Of a stretch of 64,000 nt of DNA, positions 26,117 through 35,613 are shown in pieces. The notes beneath the pieces were generated by a model, which saw only the letters and a program-made list of their open reading frames with translations, was not told where the DNA came from and did not search any database. Position 1 is the first letter of the stretch, and each line of letters opens with the position of its first letter. Position numbers and translations under genes: made by a program. Location of the stretch: positions 1-64,000 of the forward strand of contig NZ_JAUQON010000011.1 in the NCBI RefSeq assembly GCF_030580955.1, in the 5' to 3' direction. This DNA comes from Hymenobacter convexus. GTDB taxonomy: Bacteria > Bacteroidota > Bacteroidia > Cytophagales > Hymenobacteraceae.

Positions 26117-26163
26117 CCAGCGGCCGCTGGTTGAGACCCTTTCCAAGCCAGCAATTAGTTTAA

Positions 26164-26919
26164 ATGACGAATTCGACTTTCAATACCGCACTCCTCGTTT
26201 GCCTCGTGCAAGCGGGGAGTGTTTGTTTTTGCGCCTCAGCAAGTGCGCAAAATACCAGCGAGCTGGGCATTGGCATTGGTGCCACCAACTACCGCGGGGA
26301 AATCTCGCCGGAGTACCAGCTGCAGAACAGCCGGCCCGCGTTTACGGTATTCTACCGCAAAGACGTGTCGGTGCCGATTACGCTGCGAGGCGGATTTACG
26401 GCCGGGCTGCTACGGGCGGCCGACGACAACGTGAGTGGGACAAATGGGGGAGTGCCGCCTCTGCTGGCCTACCGGCGGGCCAATACGAAGGGCAGTGTTC
26501 TGGAGGCTTCTGCCGTCGTGGAATACAACTTTCTGGACTATCACTACCGCACCGATAAGATTCACTTTACGCCCTACTTGTTTGCTGGGGTGGCGGCATT
26601 TTATGCCAATACCAGCACAGTGACCAACAACGCTCAACTCGGTAACGATTTCAACCGGGACGGGGCTATGTTGGGCTTTTCTATTCCGGCAGGGGCTGGT
26701 TTGAAGTATGCGTTGTCGGAGCATCTCAACCTCGGGCTGGAAGTTGGGGTGCGGAAGGCGTTTACTGACCAGCTTGACCATTTGGGCGACCAGGACCCGT
26801 TGCTGGTGAATCCGCACGACCAAGATTGGTATTACTACAGCGGCTTGAGCCTGTCCTATACTTTTTATAAGATACCTTGTCCCAGCCAGTATAAAAAGAA
26901 TAAAAAGCTACTCAAATAG
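26164..26919 (+). CDS. Second PorG-like outer membrane protein (DUF6089-like)
   Basis: A 251-residue protein related to the upstream PorG-like protein. It shares LGIGIGATNYRGEISPEYQ, the LEASAVVEYNFLDY segment, IPAGAGLKYALSEHLNLGLEVGVRKAFTDQLDHLG and a WYYYSGLSLSYTFY ending. The signal peptide is N-terminal with CFCASASAQ at its end. It is a tandem duplicate, more divergent and with less biased codon use than its neighbours. Whether both act in type IX secretion or one has a separate role cannot be told from sequence. Confidence 0.75.
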   Translation: MTNSTFNTALLVCLVQAGSVCFCASASAQNTSELGIGIGATNYRGEISPEYQLQNSRPAFTVFYRKDVSVPITLRGGFTAGLLRAADDNVSGTNGGVPPLLAYRRANTKGSVLEASAVVEYNFLDYHYRTDKIHFTPYLFAGVAAFYANTSTVTNNAQLGNDFNRDGAMLGFSIPAGAGLKYALSEHLNLGLEVGVRKAFTDQLDHLGDQDPLLVNPHDQDWYYYSGLSLSYTFYKIPCPSQYKKNKKLLK

Positions 26920-27050
26920 CAGTTGATGCCATAGAATAAGCTGAAAAATAAAGAGACTTTGCCTTGTCGCGACAGCTATGCTGAAAGGTATGCCGCCGCT
27001 AAATGCAACCATTTCCGTAACTTGCGGCCTCTTTTAGCGAAACCGCAAAG

Positions 27051-27797
27051 ATGACCGGCAAGGCCGATATAGATACTCAAAATATTCCCGCTCATGTGGC
27101 CGTCATAATGGATGGCAATGGGCGTTGGGCGAAGCAACGGGGTGGCCTGCGTATGTTCGGGCACCAAAGTGCCATCACGGCCGTGCGCGAAACCGTGGAG
27201 GAGGCTGCCGAGCTAGGCGTGCGCTACCTGACCCTTTACGCCTTCTCGACCGAGAACTGGAACCGTCCGGCCCTCGAAGTGATGGCCCTGATGCAGTTGC
27301 TGGTGCATACCATTCGGCAGGAAACGGCGACGCTGCTAAAAAACAGCATTCGACTGGAGTCCATTGGCGATATCAGCACACTGCCGAACAACTGCCAGCG
27401 CGAACTTGCGGAAGCGATGGAGCTGACCAAGGCCGGCACCCGCATGACCTTGGTGCTGGCTCTGAGTTACAGCGGACGTTGGGACCTGACCCAGGCCGCC
27501 CGGCGCATGGCTGCTGACGTGGCCAACGGCCAGCTACAGCCTGCGGATGTGAGCGAAAAGACCGTGGCCAGCTACCTAGTGACGGCCAGCATGCCGGACC
27601 CGGAGCTGCTTATCCGGACCAGTGGGGAGCAGCGCATCAGCAATTTTCTGCTGTGGCAACTGGCTTATACCGAGTTATATATTACGGATTTGCTGTGGCC
27701 GGATTTCCGGAAAGAGCATTTCCGGGAGGCCATTCGGGCCTACCAGCGCCGGGAACGCCGCTTTGGCAAAACCAGTGAGCAAGTAGCTGTCTCTTAA
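27051..27797 (+). CDS. uppS: Isoprenyl transferase (undecaprenyl diphosphate synthase)
   Basis: A 248-residue cis-prenyltransferase making the C55 lipid carrier for peptidoglycan and O-antigen. The catalytic D21 is in VAVIMDGNGRWAKQRG and the later blocks LTLYAFSTENWNRP, LALSYSGRWDL and PELLIRTSGEQRISNFLLWQLAYTE are all intact. TAACTTGC at 27018-27025 could be its -7 element. It lies 18 bases before bamA. Confidence 0.95.
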   Translation: MTGKADIDTQNIPAHVAVIMDGNGRWAKQRGGLRMFGHQSAITAVRETVEEAAELGVRYLTLYAFSTENWNRPALEVMALMQLLVHTIRQETATLLKNSIRLESIGDISTLPNNCQRELAEAMELTKAGTRMTLVLALSYSGRWDLTQAARRMAADVANGQLQPADVSEKTVASYLVTASMPDPELLIRTSGEQRISNFLLWQLAYTELYITDLLWPDFRKEHFREAIRAYQRRERRFGKTSEQVAVS

Positions 27798-27815
27798 ATT
27801 TTTGTAATTTTTCTT

Positions 27816-30323
27816 GTGCGTAATTTAGTTGTAAGATTAGTGCTGGCCTTGGGAATGCTGGGGAGTGTGGCGGGCCATTCGGCACGCGCGCAACAAGCAG
27901 CCCCGCCGGCGGGGGACGAGCCCAAAAAGTACCAGCTGGGCGGCGTTACGGTGAGTGGAGCTCGCAACCTCGACCCCAATACGCTCATCAGCCTGTCTGG
28001 TTTGCGGGTGGGCGATGACATCAATATCCCGGGCGAAGAAATTGGCAAATCCATTCGCAAGTTGTGGGGACAGGGCTTGCTGGGCGATGTGAGCGTGACG
28101 ATTTCCCGCATCGAGGGCAACAAGATTTTCCTCGATTATAACGTGAAGGAACGGCCGCGCTTGTCGAAGTTCACTTTTACGGGCATCCGCAAAGGCCAAA
28201 CGGAAGACCTCACCAAGAAAATTGCGCTCATTCGGGGCAAGGTGGTGACCGACGCGCTTTTGAATAACACGCGCGCCCAAGTCCGTAAGTTCTTCGTGAA
28301 CAAAGGCTATCTGGATGCCAAAGTGAACGTGGTGCAAGTGGCCGATTCGGCGCTGGCCAACAGCGTGGCTCTGCGCATTGATGTGGACAAAGCCTCGAAG
28401 GTGCGGATTCATGACATTTCTTTCGAGGGCAACAAGGCCTTTTCGGACCGCAAACTGAAAGGGAAGCTGAAGAAAACGAAAGAGCGTAAGCCATACAAGT
28501 TCTTGACCGCCGGTAAGTTCCAGCGTAGCGAATACGAAGAGGACAAGAAGAAGCTTATCGAGTTTTATAACACTGAAGGCTACCGTGATGCGGCCATTGT
28601 GAGCGATACACTGATACGCGACAGTCAGGGCCTGGCGCTCAGCATCAAAGTGGACGAGGGGCCGAAATACTACTTCCGCCACATCACCTGGACCGGCAAC
28701 TACCTCTACGACGACAAGACGCTGGCCAACGTGCTGGGCATCAAGCCGGGCAGCCCGTATAGCAAGGAGGTGCTGGATAAGCGCATGAATTACAACCCCA
28801 CGGGTCAGGATATTTCGTCGCTTTACCTGAACGATGGCTACCTCTTCTTCACCATCGACCCAGTGGAAACGAAAGTGGATGGTGATTCCATCGACATCGA
28901 AATGCGCATTAGCGAAGGTGTGCAGGCGCACATCAAGGACATCAATATCTCGGGCAATACCAAGACCAGCGACCACGTGCTGCGGCGCACCTTGCGCACG
29001 CTGCCCGGCGACAAGTTCAACCGTGAACTGCTCATTCGCTCGCAGCGGGAAATTGCCACGCTGGGCTATTTCGACCCGGAAAAAATTGGTATCAACCCGG
29101 TGCCGAACCAGGCCGATGGAACGGTGGACATTAACTACACCGTCGTAGAGAAGCCTTCCGACCAAGTGACCCTGTCGGGCGGCTGGGGCGGCTACGCCGG
29201 CTTTATTGGGACGGTGGGTTTGGTTTTTAATAACTTCTCGTTGCGCAAGGCCAGCAATTTCCGCAACTGGACGCCTGTGCCGGCCGGCGACGGCCAACGT
29301 GTGGCCCTGAACGTGCAGGCCAATGGCGTGCAGTACCAGGCGTATTCACTGTCGTTTACGGAGCCGTGGCTGGGTGGCCGTCGCCCCAATTCCTTCTCCT
29401 TTAGCCTCAACCACAGCGTGCAGCGGGCCGGTGCGGCTTTAGACGCGGCTTCCGACCAGTTCATTAAAGTAAACAGCGCCACGGTGGGCCTGGGCCGCCA
29501 GCTGCGCGTGCCGGATGACTACTTTACGCTCAGCAACTCGCTGTCGTATAGCCAGTACAACACGCAGAACTACATTGCCATTGCCGGGGCTACCACGGGC
29601 ACGTTCAACAACATCACGTTGAACACCACGCTGGCCCGCAATAGCATCGATAACCCGACTTATACCCGTCGGGGCTCTTCGCTGAGTTTGAGCGTGAACC
29701 TGACGCCGCCGTACTCGCTGCTGAACAAGGACCACACCAGCAACGAGTGGATTGAGTTTCACAAATGGATGTTCGATGCCTCGTGGTTTACGCCCATTGT
29801 GGGCAAGCTGGTGCTGAACACCCGCGCCCACTTCGGCTACCTGAGCACTTATAACTCGAACCGCAGCGTAGGACCGTTTGAACGCTTTAAGATGGGCGGC
29901 GCGGGCCTGGGCTACAACGGCGGCGGCAACTTCCTGGTAGGTGCCGATTACGTGGGCCTGCGCGGCTACGCCGACCCGGGCGAAGCCTTCGCCATCCCCA
30001 CGGCACAAGCGAACCAGCCCGGCGGCATTGCCTTCAACAAGTACGTGCTGGAGATGCGCTATCCGGTGAGCCTCAACCCCGCCGCTACGGTGTATGTGCT
30101 GGCCTTTGCCGAAGCCGGCAACGCGGTGGATGCCTACACTAACTACAACCCCTACAAGCTGTATCGCTCGGCCGGGGTAGGCGCCCGAATCTTCATGTCG
30201 GCCTTCGGCTTGCTTGGGTTTGACTTTGGCCACGGTTTCGATGCAGTGATTCCCAGTGTGTCGGGCGCGGGCAACCAGGACTTCAACCGTTTCCACTTCA
30301 TCATCGGCCAGCAAATTCGCTAG
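27816..30323 (+). CDS. bamA: Outer membrane protein assembly factor BamA
   Basis: An 835-residue Omp85 protein, the core of the BAM complex that folds beta barrels into the outer membrane. The GTG start gives a signal peptide ending HSARAQ. Five POTRA-like domains occupy about 45-450 (VTVSGARNLDP, FTGIRKGQTEDL, ISFEGNKAFSDRKL, ITWTGNYLYDDKTL, INISGNTKTSDHVLRRTL). The barrel fills the remainder, with GLRGYADPG as the conserved L6-type motif and a C-terminal FGLLGFDFGHGFD and FHFIIGQQIR. It is followed directly by two OmpH chaperones, the standard order in Bacteroidota. Confidence 0.95.
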   Translation: MRNLVVRLVLALGMLGSVAGHSARAQQAAPPAGDEPKKYQLGGVTVSGARNLDPNTLISLSGLRVGDDINIPGEEIGKSIRKLWGQGLLGDVSVTISRIEGNKIFLDYNVKERPRLSKFTFTGIRKGQTEDLTKKIALIRGKVVTDALLNNTRAQVRKFFVNKGYLDAKVNVVQVADSALANSVALRIDVDKASKVRIHDISFEGNKAFSDRKLKGKLKKTKERKPYKFLTAGKFQRSEYEEDKKKLIEFYNTEGYRDAAIVSDTLIRDSQGLALSIKVDEGPKYYFRHITWTGNYLYDDKTLANVLGIKPGSPYSKEVLDKRMNYNPTGQDISSLYLNDGYLFFTIDPVETKVDGDSIDIEMRISEGVQAHIKDINISGNTKTSDHVLRRTLRTLPGDKFNRELLIRSQREIATLGYFDPEKIGINPVPNQADGTVDINYTVVEKPSDQVTLSGGWGGYAGFIGTVGLVFNNFSLRKASNFRNWTPVPAGDGQRVALNVQANGVQYQAYSLSFTEPWLGGRRPNSFSFSLNHSVQRAGAALDAASDQFIKVNSATVGLGRQLRVPDDYFTLSNSLSYSQYNTQNYIAIAGATTGTFNNITLNTTLARNSIDNPTYTRRGSSLSLSVNLTPPYSLLNKDHTSNEWIEFHKWMFDASWFTPIVGKLVLNTRAHFGYLSTYNSNRSVGPFERFKMGGAGLGYNGGGNFLVGADYVGLRGYADPGEAFAIPTAQANQPGGIAFNKYVLEMRYPVSLNPAATVYVLAFAEAGNAVDAYTNYNPYKLYRSAGVGARIFMSAFGLLGFDFGHGFDAVIPSVSGAGNQDFNRFHFIIGQQIR

Positions 30324-30361
30324 CCGGGCACTAGCAGGCGACATTTCACGTTTCCTCACCT

Positions 30362-31054
30362 ATGAAGAACATCAGTGGCCTGTGGCTGGCCTTATTGTTG
30401 CTATTGGCCGTGCCGAATGCCCAGGCGCAGAAATTTGGCTGGGTCGACTCGGAGTTTATTATGGGCAAGATGCCTGAGTACGCCAAGGCCAAAACCGAAC
30501 TCGATGCCTTGTCCGATACGTGGCAGAAGGAAATCGAGGCCCAGAAAAAGGACCTTGACAAGCTCTACCGTACGTATCAGGCTGAAGAAGTGGTGCTGAC
30601 GGAGGCCATGAAAAAGAAGCGCCAGGACGAAATTCTGAAGAAGGAGCAAGACATCAAGGCCTACCAGAACAAGCAGTTTGGCTACGAAGGCCAGCTGTTT
30701 AAGAAACGTCAGGAACTGAATAAGCCTGTGCAGGACAAAGTATTCGAGGCCTGTGAAAAGGTGGCCAAGAAGAAGAGTCTGGCGGTGCTGTTCGACAAAT
30801 CCGGTGATTTGACCATGCTCTACACCAATCCGGCGCACGATTACACCGAATTTGTGTTAGAGGAATTGGGCTTGGGGGCTGAAGACCGCAACCAGCCCGG
30901 CCCCAAAGGCCCGCTTAAAACCGTGGCCCCGCCCAAAACCCCGGTCGACCCCAATTTTGAATCGGATTCGGGCACGCCCGAACCGGTGCTGACGCCTAAA
31001 ACCAAGGCGCCGGCGACTAAATCGACGAGGCCGGTGAAGAAGACCTCGAAGTAA
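30362..31054 (+). CDS. OmpH/Skp family periplasmic chaperone, first copy
   Basis: A 230-residue exported OmpH protein. Signal peptide 1-22 ends at AQAQ. The start of the mature part, KFGWVDSEFIMGKMPEYAKAKTELD, is the family signature, followed by a long charged helical hairpin (EKEIEAQKKDLDKLYRTY-type, about 50-135). A Pro/Lys/Thr-rich disordered tail (about 178-230) is typical of these lineages. Skp-like trimers hold unfolded outer-membrane proteins for BamA. Confidence 0.9.
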   Translation: MKNISGLWLALLLLLAVPNAQAQKFGWVDSEFIMGKMPEYAKAKTELDALSDTWQKEIEAQKKDLDKLYRTYQAEEVVLTEAMKKKRQDEILKKEQDIKAYQNKQFGYEGQLFKKRQELNKPVQDKVFEACEKVAKKKSLAVLFDKSGDLTMLYTNPAHDYTEFVLEELGLGAEDRNQPGPKGPLKTVAPPKTPVDPNFESDSGTPEPVLTPKTKAPATKSTRPVKKTSK

Positions 31055-31093
31055 TTACCTTTGTCCCAACATTTTTCCTGACCCTTTTTCTTT

Positions 31094-31738
31094 TTGATGA
31101 ATCTCGTGAAAATCTTTCGTCTGACGCTCGCCGCCGCTCTGCTGACCGCCGGAACCCTGGCTGCCACTTCCGCGCAGGCCCAGGCTCCCCTGAAAATTGG
31201 GTACACCGACGTGCAGTACGTGCTGGCCCAGATGCCCGAAAGCAAGCAAATTGAATCGGACCTGAAAGCCTACAATTCGCAGCTGGAAAACCAGCTCAAG
31301 AGCAAAACGTCCGAACTGGAAACGAAATACAAGGATTATCAGCAGAAGGAAGGAACGATGACCGACATCGTGAAAGCCGACAAGCAGAAAGAGCTGCAAG
31401 CCATGCAGCAGTCCATTCAGGAGTTCCAGCAGAGCGCGCAGCAGTCGCTGCAGCAGAAGCAGCAGACCCTGCTGAAGCCGGCCCTCGACAAGCTGCAGAA
31501 AAACATTGACCTGGTGGCCGATGAAAACGGCTTCACCTACGTGTTCAACTCTGATGGCGGCGGCAGCCCGCTGCTGTTGCACGCGCCCAAAGATGGCGAC
31601 ATCTCGGACTTGGTGTTGAAGAAAATGGGCATCACCCCCGGCGCCGCTGCTCCGGTGGTTCGTCAGCCTACCAACACTCCGGCTCCCGCGCCAGCCGTGA
31701 ACAAGACGCCGAGCAAGACCAAAACCAAAACCAAGTAG
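31094..31738 (+). CDS. OmpH/Skp family periplasmic chaperone, second copy
   Basis: A 214-residue paralogue of the preceding gene. Signal peptide 1-31 ends at AQAQA. The mature start is LKIGYTDVQYVLAQMPESKQIESDL and a long Gln/Lys-rich coiled-coil hairpin follows (about 50-125). The C-terminus is a Pro/Lys/Thr tail ending KTKTK. The gene is closely spaced with its paralogue and followed by a terminator, so it probably ends the bamA transcript. Confidence 0.9.
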   Translation: MMNLVKIFRLTLAAALLTAGTLAATSAQAQAPLKIGYTDVQYVLAQMPESKQIESDLKAYNSQLENQLKSKTSELETKYKDYQQKEGTMTDIVKADKQKELQAMQQSIQEFQQSAQQSLQQKQQTLLKPALDKLQKNIDLVADENGFTYVFNSDGGGSPLLLHAPKDGDISDLVLKKMGITPGAAAPVVRQPTNTPAPAPAVNKTPSKTKTKTK

Positions 31739-31766
31739 TGCCATAATGGCCGCAACTGCGCCTAGG

Positions 31767-31796
31767 AAAAGCCGGAGCATCCGCTTCGGCTTTTTT
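31767..31796 (+). terminator. Terminator after the second ompH gene
   Basis: The stem AAAAGCCG / CGGCTTTT with a 12-nt loop, followed by TTTTTT. It lies just after the ompH stop codon and before the pseudouridine synthase gene. Confidence 0.6.
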
Positions 31797-31819
31797 CGTG
31801 TTAACAAGGGTAGAAGCCG

Positions 31820-32863
31820 ATGGAAAATACATTTGATGACGAACTGCTGGGTATCGGGCCCGACGAGGAAGGCGACGAGCTGTATGAGCACCATCGCATC
31901 GTAGTCGACCGCGGCCAGGAACTGCTGCGCATCGACAAGTTCCTGCATAACCGCCTGCGCAACACCTCGCGCAACAAGATTCAGGAAGCCATTCGGGCCT
32001 CGGCGGTGGAGGTAAACGGCACGGCCGTGAAGCCGAACTACCGCATCAAGCCGCTCGATACCATCACCATTACCCTGCCCGAGCCCCCGCGCGATGACCG
32101 GGTAGTGCCCGAGGAAATGCCCCTCGACATCCGCTACGAGGACTCGGAATTGCTTATTGTGAACAAACCGGCTGGTCTGGTGGTGCATCCGGCCTACGGG
32201 CATTGGCAGGGTACGCTGGTAAACGGCCTGGCTTTCCACCTGGCTAACCTGCCCACCGGACGCAACGGCGAAATACGGCCGGGGCTGGTGCACCGCATCG
32301 ATAAGGATACGTCGGGCCTGCTCGTCATCGGCAAAACGGAGTTTGCGATGACGCACCTTTCCAACCAGTTTTTCCATCATACCATTAAGCGCAGCTACTT
32401 GGCGCTGGTGTGGGGCACGCCGCCTGGGCCCACCGGCACCATTCGGGGCCACATAGGCCGTAGCGTGCGCGACCGCAAGGTGCAGGCCGTGTATCCCGAC
32501 GGCGAGCAAGGAAAGGCCGCTGTGACGCATTATGAGGTATTGGAGAACTTCGGCCCCGTCACGCTCGTGCGCTGTGTGCTCGAAACCGGCCGCACGCACC
32601 AGATTCGGGCGCACATGCAGTACCTCGGCCACCCACTGTTCTCAGATGCCACCTACGGCGGCGACCGCATTCGGGTAGGGCAGAATACCGGCGCCTACCG
32701 CGACTTCGTAGAAAGTGCTTTTCAGACGATGCCCCGGCAGGCCTTGCATGCGCGCTCCCTCGGCTTTGTGCACCCCACTTCCGGCGAACAGTTATTTTTT
32801 GAGGCAGAACTGCCGGAGGACTTTGCGGCGGTGCTGGAACAATGGCGCAAATGGGCCGCTTAG
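31820..32863 (+). CDS. RluA family 23S rRNA pseudouridine synthase
   Basis: A 347-residue RluA/RluD-type pseudouridine synthase. An N-terminal S4 RNA-binding domain (about 36-85, LRIDKFLHNRLRNTSRNKIQEAI) precedes the catalytic domain. The active aspartate D161 is in VHRIDKDTSGLLVI, and GRTHQIRAHMQYLGHPLFSD is the second conserved block. RluD acts on helix 69 of 23S rRNA; exact site specificity is inferred from the S4 plus RluA layout only. A clean terminator follows. Confidence 0.9.
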   Translation: MENTFDDELLGIGPDEEGDELYEHHRIVVDRGQELLRIDKFLHNRLRNTSRNKIQEAIRASAVEVNGTAVKPNYRIKPLDTITITLPEPPRDDRVVPEEMPLDIRYEDSELLIVNKPAGLVVHPAYGHWQGTLVNGLAFHLANLPTGRNGEIRPGLVHRIDKDTSGLLVIGKTEFAMTHLSNQFFHHTIKRSYLALVWGTPPGPTGTIRGHIGRSVRDRKVQAVYPDGEQGKAAVTHYEVLENFGPVTLVRCVLETGRTHQIRAHMQYLGHPLFSDATYGGDRIRVGQNTGAYRDFVESAFQTMPRQALHARSLGFVHPTSGEQLFFEAELPEDFAAVLEQWRKWAA

Positions 32864-32881
32864 CGCCGCCCGCATAAAGCA

Positions 32882-32916
32882 AAAAAAGCCCCGCTGTTAA
32901 CACAGCGGGGCTTTTT
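32882..32916. terminator. Bidirectional terminator between rluA-type and TPR genes
   Basis: GCCCCGCTGT pairs with ACAGCGGGGC; the stem is flanked by an A-run and a T-run on either side. It serves both convergent genes. Confidence 0.85.
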
Positions 32917-32931
32917 GATTATCACCAATCG

Positions 32932-34563
32932 TTACTTTTTCTTAACGGTGGTCGTGGTGGTTTTCTTAACCGGGGTGCGGGCCGGGGTCTTCAGGATTTT
33001 GATGTTGTCCTCGGCTCCCTTGTTGCTGGGGTCTACGGCCAAAACCTGCTCGAAATACTTCACCGCGCCAGCCTTATCACCAGCGGTAGCGCTGTACACA
33101 CCCAACTGGCCGTACGACTCGATAACACCAGACTTGAACTTCGCCGGGTCGGCACCTTCGGCTTTCGAAAGCTCAATGTACTTCTCGTAGTATGGCTTGG
33201 CTAAGCCCTTTTTGCCATCGGGGTCAAGGTTGTTGTTGACGCGGGCACGCTCCAGATAACCGGGCGCGTAGGTAGGCTTGGCAGTCAGGATGATGTTGTA
33301 TACACTGTCGGCGCGGGTGTATTGCTTATCGCCGGTGAAGGCAGTTGCCAGACGGAACTGGTCGGTCAAGTCGCCTTTGCAGTTAATCAGCTTGTATTTA
33401 TACACGCTGATAGCGCCCTTGTAGTCCTTCTTGTTGGCGTAAATGGTAGCCAGGTCGTTTTGCAGGTCGCACGCCTTCGACGGGTCCTTCTTAATCATCT
33501 CCTGAATGCCCGCCACAGCTTCGTCGCCTTTGCCGGTGCGGCTCAGAATCTTGTTCTTGTAGGCATAGTCTTCCGGAATGATTTTGTCCTTCGGAGCAAC
33601 CTTCAGGTATGTTTCCATTGCTGCTGCTGCGCCGGTGTAGTCACCGGTTTCATACAGCAGGTAGGGCTTCAGACGATTCATCGTCAGGTTGTTGGGTTCA
33701 ACAGCCAACACCTTGTTCACTTCGGCCAAAGACTCAGGATACTTCTTCGTCAAATACAGGAACGACGCGTATTGCGCATTCGTAGAAGACGAAGGCTCTG
33801 CCAAATCCGTGTACTTCTTGAACGTGCTCAGCGCCAAATCGTACTGGCCAGCGTAGTAGTACATATCGGCCAGCTCGCGGTAAGCAGGGGCGTAGCTGGG
33901 GTCCAGCTCGATGGTTTTGTTCAGGGCCTCCCGGGCAGCGTTGAAGTTGCGGGCCCGTACGTCCAATACGCCTTTCTTATAATAGGCCTGGGCGTAGCTG
34001 GGGTTGGCCGCAATGGCGCGGTCAAAGCTGGTCATAGCTTCGCCACCACCGTTGTCGGAGTGCAAATAGATGTCGCCGCGGGCTACCATCAGGGCCGGGT
34101 CGTCCTTCTTGAAAGCCGTTTGAGCGGCCGTCAGGTAAGTCTGCGATTTGCCGGCTTCCTTGATATCAGCCTCCCCGTAAGCCTGCGCAATCATCGTCAG
34201 GACTTTGGTGTCTTTGTTCTTGGTGGCTTTGGCAGCAGCGTCAAATTGCGCCTCAGCCGGGGCCAACTGGCCTTTGGCGAGCAAAGCCCGGCCGGCGGCT
34301 ACCTGGCCAAACGGCGTGGTACCAGCGGCTTTGTTGAAGTAGTAAGCAGCCGAATCCGGCATGTCGCGCATCTGATACAGACGGCCCAGCTCAAACGCCG
34401 ACTCGGGCGAAGAGCCGGGGCGCAGCATGGCGCGGGCTTCGTTGTAACGGCCCAGCTCAATGGCGCGCTGGGCTTTCTGTACGTCTTGGGCGGTGGCCGC
34501 CGTAGTGCCTGCTGCCACAAAGAGGGCGGCGAGCAGCGGCTGTTTCCAGGGCTTGAAACTCAT
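32932..34563 (-). CDS. Exported tetratricopeptide-repeat protein
   Basis: A 543-residue exported TPR protein. Signal peptide 1-25 ends at ATAQ. At least nine TPR-like helix pairs follow, for example ALNKTIELDPSYAPAYRELADMYYYAGQYDLAL and SLAEVNKVLAVEPNNLTM. A basic Lys/Thr tail closes the protein. It is probably a periplasmic scaffold. It is the last gene of the minus-strand ExbBD/TonB/PstS-like block, 54 bases after the PstS-like gene, which suggests a shared transcript and perhaps support for the Ton machinery or nutrient uptake; this is inference. Confidence 0.85.
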   Translation of the reverse strand: MSFKPWKQPLLAALFVAAGTTAATAQDVQKAQRAIELGRYNEARAMLRPGSSPESAFELGRLYQMRDMPDSAAYYFNKAAGTTPFGQVAAGRALLAKGQLAPAEAQFDAAAKATKNKDTKVLTMIAQAYGEADIKEAGKSQTYLTAAQTAFKKDDPALMVARGDIYLHSDNGGGEAMTSFDRAIAANPSYAQAYYKKGVLDVRARNFNAAREALNKTIELDPSYAPAYRELADMYYYAGQYDLALSTFKKYTDLAEPSSSTNAQYASFLYLTKKYPESLAEVNKVLAVEPNNLTMNRLKPYLLYETGDYTGAAAAMETYLKVAPKDKIIPEDYAYKNKILSRTGKGDEAVAGIQEMIKKDPSKACDLQNDLATIYANKKDYKGAISVYKYKLINCKGDLTDQFRLATAFTGDKQYTRADSVYNIILTAKPTYAPGYLERARVNNNLDPDGKKGLAKPYYEKYIELSKAEGADPAKFKSGVIESYGQLGVYSATAGDKAGAVKYFEQVLAVDPSNKGAEDNIKILKTPARTPVKKTTTTTVKKK

Positions 34564-34617
34564 AGGATGATGAAAAGATGAAAAGCGTAAGTGAAAAAGA
34601 GTACGCGCAACTAGCGC

Positions 34618-35613
34618 TTACAGTTTAGGCGTGGTCACGATGCGGGCCTGCATCTGGGCCGGCAGCAAGCCCGACTTCTGAAAAATCAGCTGACCACTTT
34701 TGCCTGCTACGAAGGATGCAAACCCTGTGCCTAATCCGGCCCGGGCCTCCCGGCTGATGATGTAAAGGTTGCGCCGGAGCGGGTAATTCTGCAACTCGGG
34801 GTGTTCCGCCATCTGCGCCGGCGTCTTCTCGGCTAGGTACACCTGGTAGGGCTGGATGTAGTCGGCGGACGTGGGGTTGGGCCGGGAAGTGATGCTGGCC
34901 ACCCGCACCTTATTGGCAAACTTCATGGCGGCGGGGTCGTCGCGGTCTGATATCCAGTTCACGCCCACCACGCCAATGGCGTTGGGGTGCGTTGCAACAT
35001 AATCAATCAGAGCGGGGTTCGATGTCGCGGCAAAAACCCGGGGCGTCAGCGCCGCGCCGCGTGTCACCGAGTCGCGCACGAAGCGCGCCGTGCTGCTGCG
35101 GTTGGCATCGAATACCACGTTGATGGCCGCCAGGCCTTTTTTGCCGCTAATCTGGTTCCAATTGGCTTTTTTGCCCGTGAAAATATCAGCCAGCTGCGCC
35201 ACCGTCAGCAACGAGTCGGGATTGGAGCGGTTGAGCACAATGGCCAAGCCATCAATGCCGATATGCGTGGTGCGCGTGCTGATTGTCTGCTTCTCAAAGT
35301 CCGCCTTTTCCTCAGCGTTCAGCTCCCGCGACACCACCGCCAGCTTAATCTTGTCATTCACCAAATCCACCATCACCTTCTCTTCCGGCTGAAAAGACGT
35401 CTTCAAATGTGCATTGGGGTAAAGCTTGCCAAACGTGTCAATCTCAGCCTGCAGAATGGGGGCAAAGGTTTCGTCTACGCCTACGGCTACGGTGCCACTG
35501 GTGGGCGTGTCCTGGGCGCCCGGGGTGCCGGGCCCGTTGCAGGAGGCCACCACAAGGGCAGTCGCCAGCATGGTGGCCGCGCCGGTAGTCAAAAATTGCG
35601 TGCGCTTAGTCAT
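34618..35613 (-). CDS. PstS-like phosphate-binding lipoprotein
   Basis: A 331-residue periplasmic binding protein of the PstS family. The lipobox VVASC gives a lipidated C25. The body has GTVAVGVDETFAPILQAEIDTFGKLYP, a GLAIVLNRSNPDSLLTVAQLADIFTGKKANW block and SRSST-like NRSSTARFVRD. These are ligand-loop features of phosphate-binding proteins. No PstC, PstA or PstB gene is near; instead it follows a small membrane gene and the TonB genes, overlapping the former by eight bases. It may bind phosphate or another oxyanion for TonB-linked uptake. Confidence 0.82.
   Translation of the reverse strand: MTKRTQFLTTGAATMLATALVVASCNGPGTPGAQDTPTSGTVAVGVDETFAPILQAEIDTFGKLYPNAHLKTSFQPEEKVMVDLVNDKIKLAVVSRELNAEEKADFEKQTISTRTTHIGIDGLAIVLNRSNPDSLLTVAQLADIFTGKKANWNQISGKKGLAAINVVFDANRSSTARFVRDSVTRGAALTPRVFAATSNPALIDYVATHPNAIGVVGVNWISDRDDPAAMKFANKVRVASITSRPNPTSADYIQPYQVYLAEKTPAQMAEHPELQNYPLRRNLYIISREARAGLGTGFASFVAGKSGQLIFQKSGLLPAQMQARIVTTPKL

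Noticed and set aside
27837..29297. 486-codon open frame opposite bamA
   Set aside because: Low-complexity His/Val/Ala-rich reading in GC-rich DNA, fully antisense to a well supported bamA gene.
33322..34581. 419-codon open frame opposite the TPR gene
   Set aside because: Antisense to a protein with clear signal peptide and TPR repeats; no recognisable domain.
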